Shown piece by piece: positions 21,892-33,329 of a DNA stretch of 64,000 bases. This DNA comes from Adenophora triphylla var. japonica (lineage: Eukaryota > Streptophyta > Magnoliopsida > Asterales > Campanulaceae), in contig JAFEMH010000991.1 in NCBI GenBank assembly GCA_022495995.1, positions 1 through 64,000 of the forward strand, read 5' to 3'. The notes beneath the pieces were generated by a model. The model saw only the letters and a list, made by a program, of their open reading frames with translations. It had not been told where the DNA came from and ran no database searches. Position 1 is the stretch's first letter; each line of letters opens with the position of its first letter. The translations under genes were made by a program, and so were the position numbers.

Positions 21892-22503
21892 GAGAAACGC
21901 GTTTCTCCATAAGTTATGGAGAAACGGGTTACGGGTATCCAGAAGCTATTGAAAGGATATCCAGAAACTTTTTGTATTGGCCATGACCTTGTCCCCAGTT
22001 ACTTACGGATATCGTCTCAAAGGTTACGGATATCCGTAACCCTTTGAAAGGATATCCGGAAGCTTATGAAAGTGATATCCGTAAACCTTCAAAATGATAT
22101 CCGTAAACTTTCAAAATGTTTACGGATATTCATTTGATGGTTTCGGATATACATTTGAAGGTTTCTGGATATCCGTAAACCTTCAATAAGCATTTTCTCG
22201 ATCTTGGCCTTGGATTTGGCTTCAAATATGTTTACGGATATTCATTTGATGGTTTACGGATATACATTTGAAGGTTTTCGGATATCCAAACCTTCAATAA
22301 GCAATTTGTGGTCTTGGCCTTGGATTTGGCTTCAAATATGTTTACGGATATCCGCCAAAGGCTTCTGGATATCCGTTCAAAGCTTCTGGATATCCGTAAC
22401 TCCTTTGAGACTGATATCCAGAAATTTTCTTCTGGTTATCAAACGTATAGTTTCTGGCTATTAAAAACGCGTTTCTCCATAGTTATGGAGAAACGCGTTT
22501 CTC
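21892..22503. mobile_element. Foldback element with palindromic ends and GGATATCC repeats
   Basis: 612 bp. The ends are inverted copies of about 38 bp containing GAGAAACGCGTTTCTCC and TATGGAGAAACG, and each end is itself a palindrome. The interior has many copies of GGATATCCGTAA and GGATATCCAGAA in both orientations. I found no clear target duplication and no coding sequence. Confidence 0.65.
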
Positions 22504-22920
22504 AGCAGACCTACTCCTCCAAAGATTGTGGTTATACTTCCTTCCGGCTAATTCACCATTTTTTTTGGGACACGAATATTAAAAAAAATTATGAATATGA
22601 ATTAAATGGGTTGTGAGGGTAGAAGGTGAGTGAGATTGATAAGTGGGTCCTATAATTTAAATGTGTGAAGAGGAAAAGTGAGTGAGATTGACAAGTGTAA
22701 GTGTAGCTCACAATTGTAGTATGTGACAAAAAAAAAGTGAGTGAGATTGACAAATTGGAATTATAATTTTTACCATTTTAGAAAACGCGAATCTTATAAT
22801 AATAATAATGGGATATCATTTTGAATAAAAGGTGTTGTTCTCGGCTGAGGGTGTGTATTCATTCATTTCATATTAATAAAAATAAAAATAAAAAAATAAT
22901 TACTTATCTTAATTAATTTA
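22504..22920. repeat. AT-rich DNA with GTGAGTGAGATTGA repeats
   Basis: GTGAGTGAGATTGAYAA occurs three times (about 22627, 22679 and 22737). CTTCCTTCCGGCTAATTC at 22540 looks like one Stowaway-type end, but no matching right end is seen. Confidence 0.5.
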
Positions 22921-23885
22921 ATGGGGAACAGAAAGTATACTATATTTGTCTTTTACGTAGGAAGTTTGAAAACAAATTCCCAATTTTTTAAATAACCATA
23001 TTGGTGGAAACAAAATTACAACTTAAGAACACATTCTTATATTTATCAATTAATTACTATAATTTTACCCCTTCGGAATATCCAAGGGTTACTCACTAAT
23101 TTGATTGGATCGGAATATCCAAGGGTTACTCACTAATTTGATTAGAGAGAGACTGACTAAGGTTTAGTGACTAAGTGCACCTACAAGGTGACAAAGTTGC
23201 TTGGTTTTGGCTGGTGAGGTGGAGTACTTGATACTCCACAATGGTGATCAAGGAAGTGGGCATGGATGACCAAGAAATTTTTTAGGCTGCCAGATGGCCA
23301 AAGGTCATCAAAATCATTTGGATCCTTCTTTGTCAAAATACTAGCACATGTCCGTGTTCAAGGTCACGTGATTTTTTTTTAAAAAAAAAAAATTTAAAAT
23401 TTTTTTTTAAATTAAAAAAAAAAAAATTTTAAGGGCAAAATTGAAAAGGGACAAATGTATGAGGACAAAATGGGAATTTCGCCACTTGAAACTGTTCAAA
23501 GAACTGTTCATAGTGGAGCTTCCATTTATACTATAGATTAATATTAATATTAATATTATATTAATATTAATATATTAATATAATATTAATATTAATATTA
23601 TATTAATATTAATATATTAATAAAATAATTAAATTAATAATTAAAATATATAGATTATTTATCATATATAATTTTTGTCATCATTGTTGATAAAATATGA
23701 TGGAGTTATTGTTATTGATAATCGATGACGTGAAGCTGATGTGGAAGAGAGAGTAACCTTGACCGATCACCACCACTGCGGATGCGGATGGTCTAACGTT
23801 GTGCCAAATTATTATTAATGGGGAACAGAAAGTGTACTATATTTGTCTTTAGTAGGAAGTTTGAAAACTACTTCCCAAGTATTTT
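22921..23885. repeat. Direct repeat of about 67 bp flanking an 830-bp segment
   Basis: ATGGGGAACAGAAAGT followed by ACTATATTTGTCTTT and AGGAAGTTTGAAAAC occurs at 22921-22990 and again at 23819-23885. Inside are a 37-bp tandem duplication (CGGAATATCCAAGGGTTAC at about 23073 and 23110) and the AT palindromes at 23530-23650. The rest of the segment shows no gene. Confidence 0.6.
23530..23650. repeat. AT palindrome tract
   Basis: Runs of TAATATTAATAT and its reverse complement alternate over about 100 bp and can form several alternative hairpins. Confidence 0.8.
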
Positions 23886-23888
23886 TTT

Positions 23889-23985
23889 TTAGATGACTAG
23901 TCTTGTACCAAAAAAAAAAAATTTTTTTTTTTTTGATGAAACTTATCATGATGATGAGAAAATACTGTCTTAGAAATCTTTTATG
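23889..23985. repeat. Copy of a local repeat family that is also the insertion site of the 25460 element
   Basis: AGATGACTAGTCTTGTACC, GATGAAACTTATCATGATGA and GTCTTAGAAATCTTTTAT match 25404-25459 joined to 25995-26035. This copy shows the uninterrupted sequence across the insertion site. Confidence 0.65.
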
Positions 23986-25403
23986 ATTATTTCAGACATT
24001 TTTACTCGCTACATTGCAGAGTGAATCTTTTTCTTTCTCTTTTTTTGTTTTTTCTAGGTTACCTCATTATTTCCTCTTCATAGAAGTTGAAGTTATTGCT
24101 TGCATTACTTGATGCTTATGTTTGTTGTTTGTTGGAAGGTATTATGAGTTGGGGCCTGAGGTATTTTCTAGTTATTCTTCTGTTGTTGTTGTTGTTGTTG
24201 AGGTAACCATTCTTCTGGTCCAATAGTAGCCGTTAAATATCACTCTACAATTGTGTTGTACTTACCAAAAAAATTTCGCTCATATCCTTTGTTCCTAAAT
24301 TTTTTTTGCACCCCGTTTCGTAAATTCCAGGCTCCGCCAGGGCCCTATTAGACTGAATACAGTAGGGGGATAAAATGGGGATGAAATCCCATTTCATCCA
24401 GCTTAATCACTACAATGGCGGTATGAAACGGGCTTGGTCGGAAAGGCTAGATGAAATGTTTCATCTAGCTGAAACTTTTTTTTTATATCCAACACGTGTC
24501 AACATTTAATTGGTGAGTTGAATTTTTGAAAAAAAAAAATTTATCCCAAATCTTTGAGCTGAATTATTACCTAGTAAATTAATTTTTTTTTAATTTTTTT
24601 TTCACCAAAATTCATCATTTTTTTTCCTACAAATTGATATAAGTTTCATTTGATTTGGACAAAAAAAAAAAAAAAAAAAACTCCTTTCTCAATTACCCTT
24701 CTTCATTTTAGCATTTATTTTTTTTACCTATAAATTGATGTAATATTTTTTTAATTAAGTGTGAAATATTTTTTTAATTATAAATAATAATAATAATTAT
24801 TATTATTATTTTACTAATCATAAAAATAAAGAATATAAATAAAATAAAATAAAAGTAGTGGGGTATAGAATGATGAGTTGAAGGGAGTTGAAATTTAATT
24901 TAAGTTAGCCATTGGAGTGGGGATAAATGAAATGAATAGATGAAATATTAGGTGAATGAGAAAAAGTGTAAAAAAATGTTAGATAAAATGGGGAAGTAAT
25001 ATTAAACCACTGTGGGTAGTCTTGTGGGTAGTCTTAAGACATTAATTGTGAAAGAAAAATAAAAACTTTGTCTATGTTTACAATGTGCATAATATATACC
25101 CCACGTACGCAATTCAATCCAAGTAGTCTACTAGTGTCCATATGAAAGCTCAACTAAACGTGTTCCACTCTCTACCCATATTTTATTTCATTTTACTTTT
25201 ATTTCCGTCTGAATCTTTAATTAATTACTACCTCCGTTCCAAAATACTTGCAATTGCAATTGTATAAGAGATTTTTTGTTTCAAAATATTTACAGTTTTG
25301 AAATTTTCTATAAAATTATGACACACTTTGCCTAAATTACTTGCAATTGTATAAGATTAGTCGTCTAAAAAAAAATGTTTTTTACGTCTAAAAAAAAATG
25401 TTT
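23986..25403. other. AT-rich intergenic DNA with MITE fragments
   Basis: No gene seen. CTACCTCCGTTCCAAAATAC at about 25230 looks like a single Stowaway-type end. Poly-A and poly-T runs are frequent. A segment from about 24350 to 25020 with GGGGATAAAATGGGG near one end may be a decayed element, but I could not pair its ends. Confidence 0.45.
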
Positions 25404-25459
25404 TTTAGATGACTAGTCTTCGTACCAATTTTTTTTTTTTAAATGAAACTTATCATGAT

Positions 25460-25994
25460 TGTTTTGGTGAAAAAACAATAGATCGTAATTTAGATCAAAA
25501 GAAAATGAGGAAGGTGCAATGGAGTATAATCGATGTATGAGTAGAGCAAAATTGACACATTGATGTAACGAGGAAAAGCACTTGAGATAAATATCTCGCG
25601 AGCAAAAAACATCGGGAGGTGTTTATGAGCACCTACCTTCTCGCGAACGGTAGTATTAATCAATCAAGGAGTTACAAATAGGTGGTGAGCTATGGCAGAG
25701 TGCTAGAGAGAAAGTGTGAGTCTTGTGTGTTGTGACCTAATAGCTTTTAAATAAGTAAAAAGATTACACATGTAACTAACTCTCCTAAATCTCGGTCTCC
25801 TTATCTTCATCCTTGATCTGGTCTTCAATTTTGTTGACAAGAGTCCATATAGCACGTATTTTATGTTGTTTATCCTGTAAAAAGGATATTTAATAAAAAC
25901 AATAAAATGATTATTTTACCATATTTGCAAGAGCCAATATGTTGACATGCTGGTTAAGTTCAAGATGTCACCATCTGATATTTTACCCATAACA
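25460..25994 (-). repeat. Left LTR (3' LTR)
   Basis: 535 bp. On the minus strand it starts TGTTATGGGTAAAATATC and ends CACCAAAACA. About 95% identical to the right copy by eye. A TATTTAAAAG sequence (minus strand, about 25745) may be the TATA box. It contains CTCGCGAG and an AGGTG/CACCT hairpin. Confidence 0.8.
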
Positions 25995-26211
25995 ATGATG
26001 ATGAGGAAATGTTATCTTAGAAATCTTTTATACTTAACTATTTTGTAATCATTGTGAATGTAGTCCTTATAATATGATAAATTAAGAGAATATTACATAA
26101 AGTTTACTATTTTGTTTTTCACGTGATTGGCTTGATTTTGGAAATTCTTCCACCTCTAGAAATAATTTTGGTATAAGTTTAATACTACTTTATCTTTTTC
26201 TTTTTCATACA
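25995..26211. repeat. Internal copy of the element's own flanking DNA
   Basis: It matches 28825-29043 over about 217 bp with few differences. In the left copy it joins the protease frame at the minus-strand sequence TATGAAAAAG. No polypurine tract is present at the LTR junction, as expected if this stretch is foreign to the element. Confidence 0.8.
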
Positions 26212-28222
26212 CCGGAAACGTGATTTCTCCCCCTCTATCCTTGGTCTCCCCACTGAAACCTACAAGAATTGAAGTTCTTTTAACAATACTTGACTCAGGA
26301 ATCTTCATTTCCTTCAAGGCATCCAGCATAATAAGGTTGACTGAACTGCCCCCATCTACTAGGATACGCCTTACCCTGCAGTTGGCGATCTGTAGTGCAA
26401 TTACCAAGGCATCATGATGTGGATCCATAACATTATCCATATCGCCTTCTTCAAAGGAGACGACGTCTTGAGCTCTAAGCTGCGACATCTTCGTGAGTCA
26501 TTCGGGTTTTTCACCCTTTGCTTGCTTGGCAAATCTTTTAGTGGCAGAGTAAGAAGTACCACAAATGTCAGATCTACCACTAATAACATTAACTACCTTA
26601 GTCACTGGCGGAGGAGATGGTGGTCTTGTTGGAACTGGCTCTTTATTCTCCGTCTTGTTTTTTCGATGGCTGAGAAGTTCTTTGAGATATCCTTTTGACA
26701 GCAGATAGCTCAGTTCCATCCTTAAGGCGATGCAGTCTTCGGTAAGATGTCCAAAATCTTCGTGGTAAGCACACCACTTAGATTTATCTTTCCATCCTGA
26801 CGATTTGTCATTCTTTCGGGGCCATCTTGCCTTATCTCCTAGGTTGTTCATTGCACAGAGGATACCTGAAACATCAACAGAGAAACAATAGTCAGAAATC
26901 TTTGGATATTCAATATCATCTTCATCTTCATCCTCCATAGAGTGGATTTTGTTGTGATCATTTCTGTAATAAGGTCTGGATCTGTTCTGCTTCTGGTGAG
27001 ATGTCTCTATCTTCCTCTCAGGATTCTCATATGTCGACACCTTGTCAGAAAGCTTTGTCTGCTACAATTTATCTTCCTCTAGCCTGATGAATCTTAACGC
27101 CCTGTTCCGGATATCCTCCATCCTCTTCCACGGGTTCATCACCAACTCCTCATAGTATGGAGAATCCTTTTTCAAACCCTTTTTGAAGGCTTCAGCGGCT
27201 GTTGCCATATCTAGGTTGGGGATTTCTAAGACTTCTTTGTTGAACCTGTTAACATAGTCTTTCAACGCTTCGGTGGGCTGCTGAGTGATACGATAGAGGT
27301 CACTGGTGAGCTTCTCGAACTGTCTGCTGCAAGAGAACTAGTTGTTGAACATGCTGACAAGCTGGGCAAATGACCCAATGGATCCAGGTGGTTGACGAAT
27401 CAGCCACTTCAAAGCCGGTCCTACCAAAGTTGAACTGAATCCTCTGCACAAGCATGCTTCTCGGAATTGGAGAGGGATGCAGACAATCTCCATCTTTTCT
27501 AGGTAATGGGCGACATGCTCCTCAGGATCGATGCTTCCATCATACAGCTTTATGGCTGGTACGCTAAATCCTTTAGGGATGTCGACATGTGAAATAGCCG
27601 GTACAAAGCGTGATTGATTGTAGCATGTCGGTGAAACTTGCTGGATGGGGGGAGTGACACCAGGTACGTTCATGACCATATCCCTCAATTCCTGAAGTTG
27701 AATTGCTATGTAGCTACCTTGAGAAGATATCTCGAAGATGTTGGATGCAAATGGAGTCGACATCATCGTAGAAGTCGTCATCAGTGGAGAAGTCGTCGTG
27801 CTCGGTGATGATGGTATCCTTCCATGAGTTGCTGAAGCCATTGGAATGAATTCATTAAAGGTCTGGGAGTTGCCCCCAATATCAAAATTAAGGACCCTAG
27901 GGCGAATAGGGGAGACAGCATTCACTCTTTCAGTCAGCAACTTTTGTTCCTTCTGCATCTTCACCAAGGTGTCAGCTATCATCGAGGTGTTATTTTGTTG
28001 TCGGTCCAGCTGATTCTTCATCTGAATGAGAATGTTCTTGATCTCAGAATCAGGTGTTGGAGATGACTGCTTCTTGCCAGATCCCACAGGCGGTGGTGGC
28101 GGCAACGACTCAAAGTTCCCAGTTGTCGACTTGCCGGGATTGAGACCTTTAGTGGAAACATTCATGCTGATGGTAGTAACAATAGTTTTGCCAGCGGCAT
28201 AGGTCATGGGTTGAGTAGACAT
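26212..28222 (-). pseudogene. gag-protease frame with three nonsense codons
   Basis: One minus-strand frame runs from ATG 28222 through to the end of the protease segment with no frameshift. It is interrupted only by TAG at 27338-27340, TAG at 27062-27064 and TGA at 26498-26500. The Gag core contains YDGSIDPEEHVAHYLEKM, then GPALKWLIRQPPGSI and DYVNRFNKEVLEIPNLD. A Cys/His segment WCAYHEDFGHLTEDCIAL follows. The protease active site reads ILVDGGSSVNLI (Asp-Gly-Gly where most have DTG or DSG, as in some Tat proteases). The frame leaves the protease at FPVYE, where the duplicated flank begins. Gag would assemble particles and the protease would cleave the polyprotein. Confidence 0.8.
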
Positions 28223-28260
28223 GATGGGCGTACAAGAATTAATCTGATTAAAAAACCAAA

Positions 28261-28280
28261 GGCCCCTCGGTGGGCGCCAA
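28261..28280 (-). other. Primer-binding site
   Basis: The minus strand reads TTGGCGCCCACCGAGGGGCC two bases inside the 5' LTR. TGGCGCCCACCG is a common start for Ty3/gypsy primer sites in plants. The tRNA is not identified. Confidence 0.55.
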
Positions 28281-28282
28281 AT

Positions 28283-28824
28283 TATTTTGGTGAAAAAACA
28301 ATGGATCGTAATTTAGATCAAAAGAAAATGAGGAAGGTGCAATGGAGTATAATCGGTGTATGAGTAGAGCAAAATTGACACGTTGATGTAACGAGAAAAA
28401 GCCCTTGAGTCAACTATCTCGCCGGCAAAAAACATCGGGAGGTGTTTATGAGCACCTACCTTCTCGAACGGTAGTATTAACCAATCAAGGAGTTACAAAT
28501 AGGTGGTAAGCTATGGCAGAGTGCTAGAGAGAAAGTGTGAGTCGTGTGTGTCGTGTGTTCTGACTTAATAGCTTTTAAATAAGTAAAAAAGATTACACAT
28601 GTAACTAACTCTCCTAAAATCTCGATCTCCTTATCTTCATCCTTGACCTGGTCTTCAATTCTGTTGACAAGAGTCCATATAGCACGTATTTTCTGTTGTT
28701 TATCATGTAAAAAGAATATTTAATAAAAACAATAAAATGATTATTTTACCTTATTTGCAAGAGCTAATATGTTGGCATGCTGTTTAAGTTCAAGATGTCG
28801 TCATCTGATATTTTACCCATAACA
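28283..28824 (-). repeat. Right LTR (5' LTR)
   Basis: 542 bp, matching 25460-25994. The inner end reads TA instead of TG on the plus strand. It is followed by target duplication ATGAT. Confidence 0.8.
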
Positions 28825-29043
28825 ATGATGATGAGGAAATGCTATCTTAGAAATCTTTTATACTTAACTATTTTGTAATCATTGTGAATGTAGTTCTTAT
28901 AATATGATAAATTAAGAGAATATTGCATAAAGTTTACTATTTTTTTCATGTGATTGGCTTGATTTTGGAAATTCTTCCACCTACCTCTAGAAATAATTTT
29001 TGGTATAAGCTTAATACTACTTTATCGTTTTTCTTTTTCATAT
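28825..29043. repeat. Flanking DNA duplicated inside the element
   Basis: This is the outer flank on the 5' side of the element. Its duplicate is 25995-26211. The similarity ends at CTTTTTCATA in both copies. Confidence 0.8.
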
Positions 29044-29163
29044 TTTATTTTTTATATTCAGAACATTTTTATTTTTATTTCTATTTCCAAGATAGGAGAA
29101 TAAGACAGGAATAAATAATAAAATGGTGATTATGGGAGAGATGATTGCTGAGGTCGTATATCC

Positions 29164-29727
29164 TGAATGGCAATGGGGGCAGTTCGGGGCAATTATACAT
29201 CGTACCACCCCCATTCCCCAATTCAATTTTGTGCCCTATAACCGCCCCATTCCCCAGCGGGTAATCAATTTTCCATACCATACCCATTCCCCATGGGTAG
29301 CAGTTAATCGGGGAATCCCCGCGGGGAATTAGTCAAACTAATATTTTATTTTAAAGCACTTTAGCGTTAAAAAAATTCAAAAATTAACTTTGATAAAGGA
29401 TAATTTTTCTACTTAAACTCATATAATCACATTCATAAGAGCTAAAAAAAATTAAATAGTTGTGTATGACACAATTCACCAAACATAAGGAATGATTCAC
29501 GAGATTACAATAAGAAAACTATAAGCAGTTCAGGTAACATTCGATTCAGGTAATGGGGCGGATAATGGGGCGGGTAATGTTAATACCAAAACCAAACCGT
29601 TCCCCACTTTTTCATTTCGATTATTCCCCATTACCCGCCCCATATCAAGTCAAACCAGTTAATAACCGTCAACTTCGGTTCAATTCAGTTCGGGTATCCA
29701 CGGTTCGGTTCAAAATTGTCATCCCCA
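29164..29727. mobile_element. hAT-like MITE, GGGGCGG-rich
   Basis: The ends TGAATGGCAAT and ATTGTCATCCCC are imperfect inverted repeats. The flanks share TATATCC (7 of 8 bases of a probable 8-bp duplication). The interior has phrases such as GGGGCGGGTAATG in both orientations. No coding sequence. Confidence 0.55.
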
Positions 29728-29899
29728 TATATCCATACGAAAAAGTACTTACGTTAATAGGGCAAGCCTTTTATAGTATTGTTATTGGGTATTATCCATT
29801 TGGATCCAATAAAATTATTTGGTTTAATGGATATTACCCGTTAAAGACCCATAATGTTAATAGACAAATGTTTTCCCAATAATTTCGCACTTACAATCA

Positions 29900-30075
29900 A
29901 CATTAACACCACCACCACCACCTCGCCGAAGCACCACCACCATCCTGCTGCGGCCACCACCACCCTGCTGCGGCCACCGCCACCACCCTGTCACCACCGC
30001 CGCCACCATCCCGCCTCTCTAACAACCATCACCACCACTGTCCTAACAACCTCCTAACAACCACCATCATTGCTG
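29900..30075. repeat. CCA/CCG trinucleotide-rich tract
   Basis: Runs of CACCACCACC and two copies of CCTGCTGCGGCCACC make a low-complexity tract. The plus-strand frame through it encodes only His/Thr/Pro-rich sequence and is unlikely to be a gene. Confidence 0.75.
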
Positions 30076-30804
30076 CCACCGCTCAAGCACTACAACAATT
30101 ATTTTTGCATCCATTTTCTTCTCTGTTTTTTGTATTCAATTTTATATTTCAAATCCCTATCTCTAATCATTTGAGATTAATTTATAATTATGTTTAGACT
30201 AATATTTATAAATTTTGGGAAATGATATTTCTAAACTTGGTAATAAATGTTATTTAAGGAAATGATCATATATACTAACATCCAATTTGTACATATGGTA
30301 GTCATTATTTTGTTACAGAAATGATCATAATAATTGTAATATTTCATTTATTTATCTAATTTGTTATTTGACTTTAAACTTTCCATAGAAATAGGAGTAG
30401 TAATTAATGTAGCATTACTGTTGTTATTGTTATTTTATTTTTGAAATTGTCACATTTTTTCCATTCTCCAAATGAAAGATAAAATTTAAGTAAGCTGATA
30501 TGTGCATGTCATGTGTTAGTTATTTTGGTTATTCTCATTTTAACTTGCAATTTTTTTTTTAATTTATACTTTTCTTAAGAATTATTTCTTCATCTCTATA
30601 TTAAAAAAATTAAACATTATTACTATATTATTTATAAAAAGTATTATTATCTAAAATAATTCATGCTTTTTTAGAAAACATATTATTAAAAATTGAAAAA
30701 AACTCTCATGTACCAAGAATAGTTATTTTATATTAAGTTTTATGTGCTTATTATTTTATAAAAAACAAATCAAATTATTAAGATATTTGTTATATAACAA
30801 ATTA
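30076..30804. other. AT-rich intergenic DNA
   Basis: I see no gene, repeat or terminal structure in this stretch. Confidence 0.5.
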
Positions 30805-30806
30805 TA

Positions 30807-32084
30807 CTTCCTCCATCCCAAAATAAGGTTCAAATTTTCCTTTTTGGTACATTTAATCTAAGGTTCACTACAAGAAAAATAGGTTTTAGCGACGAAAAAA
30901 TCCGTCGCTAAAAGCCAAATATCTGTCGCTAAAGGCATTTAGCGACGGATTAGCGACGGAAATTTTCCGTCGTTAAAACCCTTATCGCTAAATTACAGCG
31001 ACAGATTTTTGAGCCGTCGTTAAATTAATGACGGATTATTCCGTCGTTAAAGTCAAAAAATCTGTCGCTAATGTTGAGAAAGGGACGACAAATTTTGATT
31101 GTAACAGTGACAGATGTAACGACGGAAATTTCCGTCACTAAAATTTATTACATATTTTCACAATTTTATTAATTTTTTCAATATTTTTTTATAAATGTAT
31201 AGTTTTTTTTATTTTTTATGAATATAAATAAATATTTTGGACATTTTTTAGTATTGAAGTTTTTTTCAAAAAGTTAGAAAAAAAATAAGAAATGAAAAAA
31301 GTTAATTTTTTAAAAAAAACAATTTACGTCGCTATTCCATCGATATTTTAAAAAGTGAAATATTTTTTTATTTTTTATTATTTAGCGACAAAATATATCC
31401 GTCGATAATTTATTTTTGTAAAATTCGTCGCTAAATCCGTTGGTATTTTAAAAAGAAAAATATTTTTTTTATTTTTTATTATTTAGCGACAGAATATATT
31501 CGTCAATAATTTATTTTTGTTAAATCCGTCGCTAATTTTAAAAAGAAAAAATATTTATTTATTTTTTATTTATATAGTGACAGAAAAAATCCGTCATTAA
31601 AAATTTTTGTTATCCGTCGTTATTCCGTCGCTAAAATGGGCGGACTTTTTTGGCGCCACTATTGCGACGGATTAGTGACAGATTCATGTCTGTCACTAAT
31701 GCGTCGCTAAATCCGTCGACAGCTGATTTTTTTCATTTTATTTTGCTTCCGTCGTTATTCCGTCGCTATTCTGTCGCTAATTTGATCCATCGCTAATTTT
31801 CGTCGCTATTTGACAGTTTTCTTGTAGTGGTTCATCCTTTACTTTATTTTCAAAAGGGAAAATAATTAACAATGTTTTGAATAACTTATTCTAATAAAGT
31901 TTCAAAAAATACAAAAAAGGAAAAAAAAAAAACTTACCAACCTACTTTTTACTCACTTAAATTATGAATAGTGTTTTGAACTATACGACCTCAACCCACT
32001 TGACTTTATTACTCATATACATTGATTTTTCTATCCGTATGCAACGTTAAAGGGTTAATTAATTAATTTATTGGACGAAGTGAG
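30807..32084. mobile_element. Stowaway-like MITE split by a CACTA derivative
   Basis: The left end CTTCCTCCATCCC and the right end GGACGAAGTGAG are imperfect inverted repeats flanked by TA (30805-30806 and 32085-32086). Removing the CACTA insert leaves about 311 bp. Confidence 0.65.
30866..31829. mobile_element. Non-autonomous CACTA element
   Basis: 964 bp, starting CACTACAAGAAAA and ending TTTTCTTGTAGTG, with 3-bp target duplication GTT on both sides (30863-30865 and 31830-31832). More than twenty copies of GCGACGGA or TCCGTCGC, often as TTTAGCGACGGA, fill both ends. Such subterminal repeats are the usual binding sites of the second CACTA protein. No open frame of note. Confidence 0.92.
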
Positions 32085-32263
32085 TAATAATTAAATCTTT
32101 TGAGAATAACTTTTTAAACTTTTAATTAGATATATTTAGTGGTGGTGTTGTCCGTTAAAGGTGGTGTTGTAAATTTGGGGATAATAATGATATTTTGAAA
32201 AAAATAATCTTAAATATTGTCGGTTGAAATTGTGGTTTGATAATGATGATGAATAAAAATGAA

Positions 32264-33052
32264 TGATGATGTCAAAATCGTCAAATCAGCCCAGATCCAA
32301 GCGTTCGGATGTTTCGGAGATTGCAAGGCCTGAAAATAAGAGAAAACACGTAAACTAAGCCGGGGCGAGTCCGGCTAAAGGCCCTCCGGCGTGAGAGTAA
32401 GTTCACGGTTTGTGTATAAGAAACTAAATTGACAGAGTTTCTGTATTGTCAAAAGTAACGTACCAAATAATGAGCCATAGGGCTTGTATTTATAGGAATG
32501 GATTGTCAGAATCCATGTTGGAGTGAACTTGTAAAGAGATAAGACATAATCCTAAGAGAATTATATCTATTAAGGAGTCATTGTTTGACTTGAATTGGTG
32601 TTGGTGATTGCAATCCTGATTGGATCACGACTGTAGAATCCTGGTTTGATAAGGATTTTGTAATCTGCTAGCCGGAACGCCGAGGAGCATGAATGTTTCA
32701 TCTCGGCATTGGTGTATAAGCCGAGATGAATGATTCTTCTTCCTCGTCATTTGATGATTGGCCGACATGTGAATATGCCGGGATGAATGATTCTGTCTCC
32801 TCGTCATTTTGTGAAATGCCGAGGTAAGAACTTTTCTCTCCTCGTCACTTGTGATATCTCGGAGTATTATGAGCCAAGTATGTAGAGCACGTTGTTGATG
32901 TAAGGCCGAGGAGATGCTCCTCGGCATACGAGGAAGGTACCTCGGCCCTGTTACTTGAGTATTGATACTTGTATTGTGGATATACTTGTGGCCCAATCCC
33001 TTTGGGCCCAACTCGGGCAAGCCCATGTTCGTATCTCGGTTTATACTGTTCA
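32264..33052 (-). repeat. Left LTR (3' LTR)
   Basis: 789 bp, about 97% identical to the right LTR by eye, with differences concentrated in the first 50 bp. Minus-strand start TGAACAGTATAAACC. TATA box CTATAAATAC at 32486-32495. U3 contains several GCCGAGATGAATGATTCT-type repeats and a hairpin with arms GCCGAGGAG and CTCCTCGGC at 32905-32925. Confidence 0.92.
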
Positions 33053-33066
33053 GTGGCCCCCGACTT
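33053..33066 (-). other. Polypurine tract
   Basis: The minus strand reads AGTCGGGGGCCAC directly before the LTR start TGAACAG. Confidence 0.75.
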
Positions 33067-33133
33067 TCTAGCTCGGCTTAGGACGAGGAGAAAGTCATCG
33101 CGTCCTCGTCTTATAGAATACGAACAGGCTTTG

Positions 33134-33306
33134 ACACGTGTCCCTGGCGTCGCTTGATATATCTGACGGTTAAAATTCTGATGATGACATGGGGCCCTCC
33201 AGTCTTGTCACGCCTTGGAAGTTTTTACCAGCATTTAATTTAGGGGGCGCCTTACCCGGATTCTCGCTTTACCCATGGGTTTGACCCGATTAAGTGAGTA
33301 TAAAAA
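33134..33306 (+). promoter_or_regulatory. Antisense promoter: G-box and TATA box
   Basis: The perfect palindrome ACACGTGT (G-box core CACGTG, 33135-33140) lies upstream of TATAAAAAG (33299-33307). Both are on the strand opposite to gag-pol and precede the leader of the antisense unit by the expected distance. Confidence 0.6.
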
Positions 33307-33329
33307 GCTAAAACCCTTTCATTAAACCT

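Larger units (their letters stand above)
25460..28824 (-). mobile_element. Short Ty3/gypsy element carrying only gag and protease
   Basis: LTRs at 25460-25994 and 28283-28824 flank a minus-strand gag and protease. The 5-bp target duplication ATGAT is present on both outer sides (25455-25459 and 28825-28829). Reverse transcriptase, RNase H and integrase are absent. In their place, next to the 3' LTR, is a copy (25995-26211) of the DNA that flanks the other end (28825-29043). The Gag and protease motifs suggest the Tat lineage. It needs an autonomous partner. Confidence 0.8.

Noticed and set aside
24350..25020. Possible large MITE with GGGGATAAAATGGGG near both ends
   Set aside because: The two phrases are in direct, not inverted, orientation and I could not find a target duplication.
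29854..30057. His/Thr/Pro-rich frame
   Set aside because: Trinucleotide repeat translation with no support as a gene.
32625..33026. 133-codon minus-strand frame, repeated at 41825-42253
   Set aside because: It lies inside the LTR U3 and is present in both LTRs; it is upstream of the TATA box, so unlikely to be expressed.
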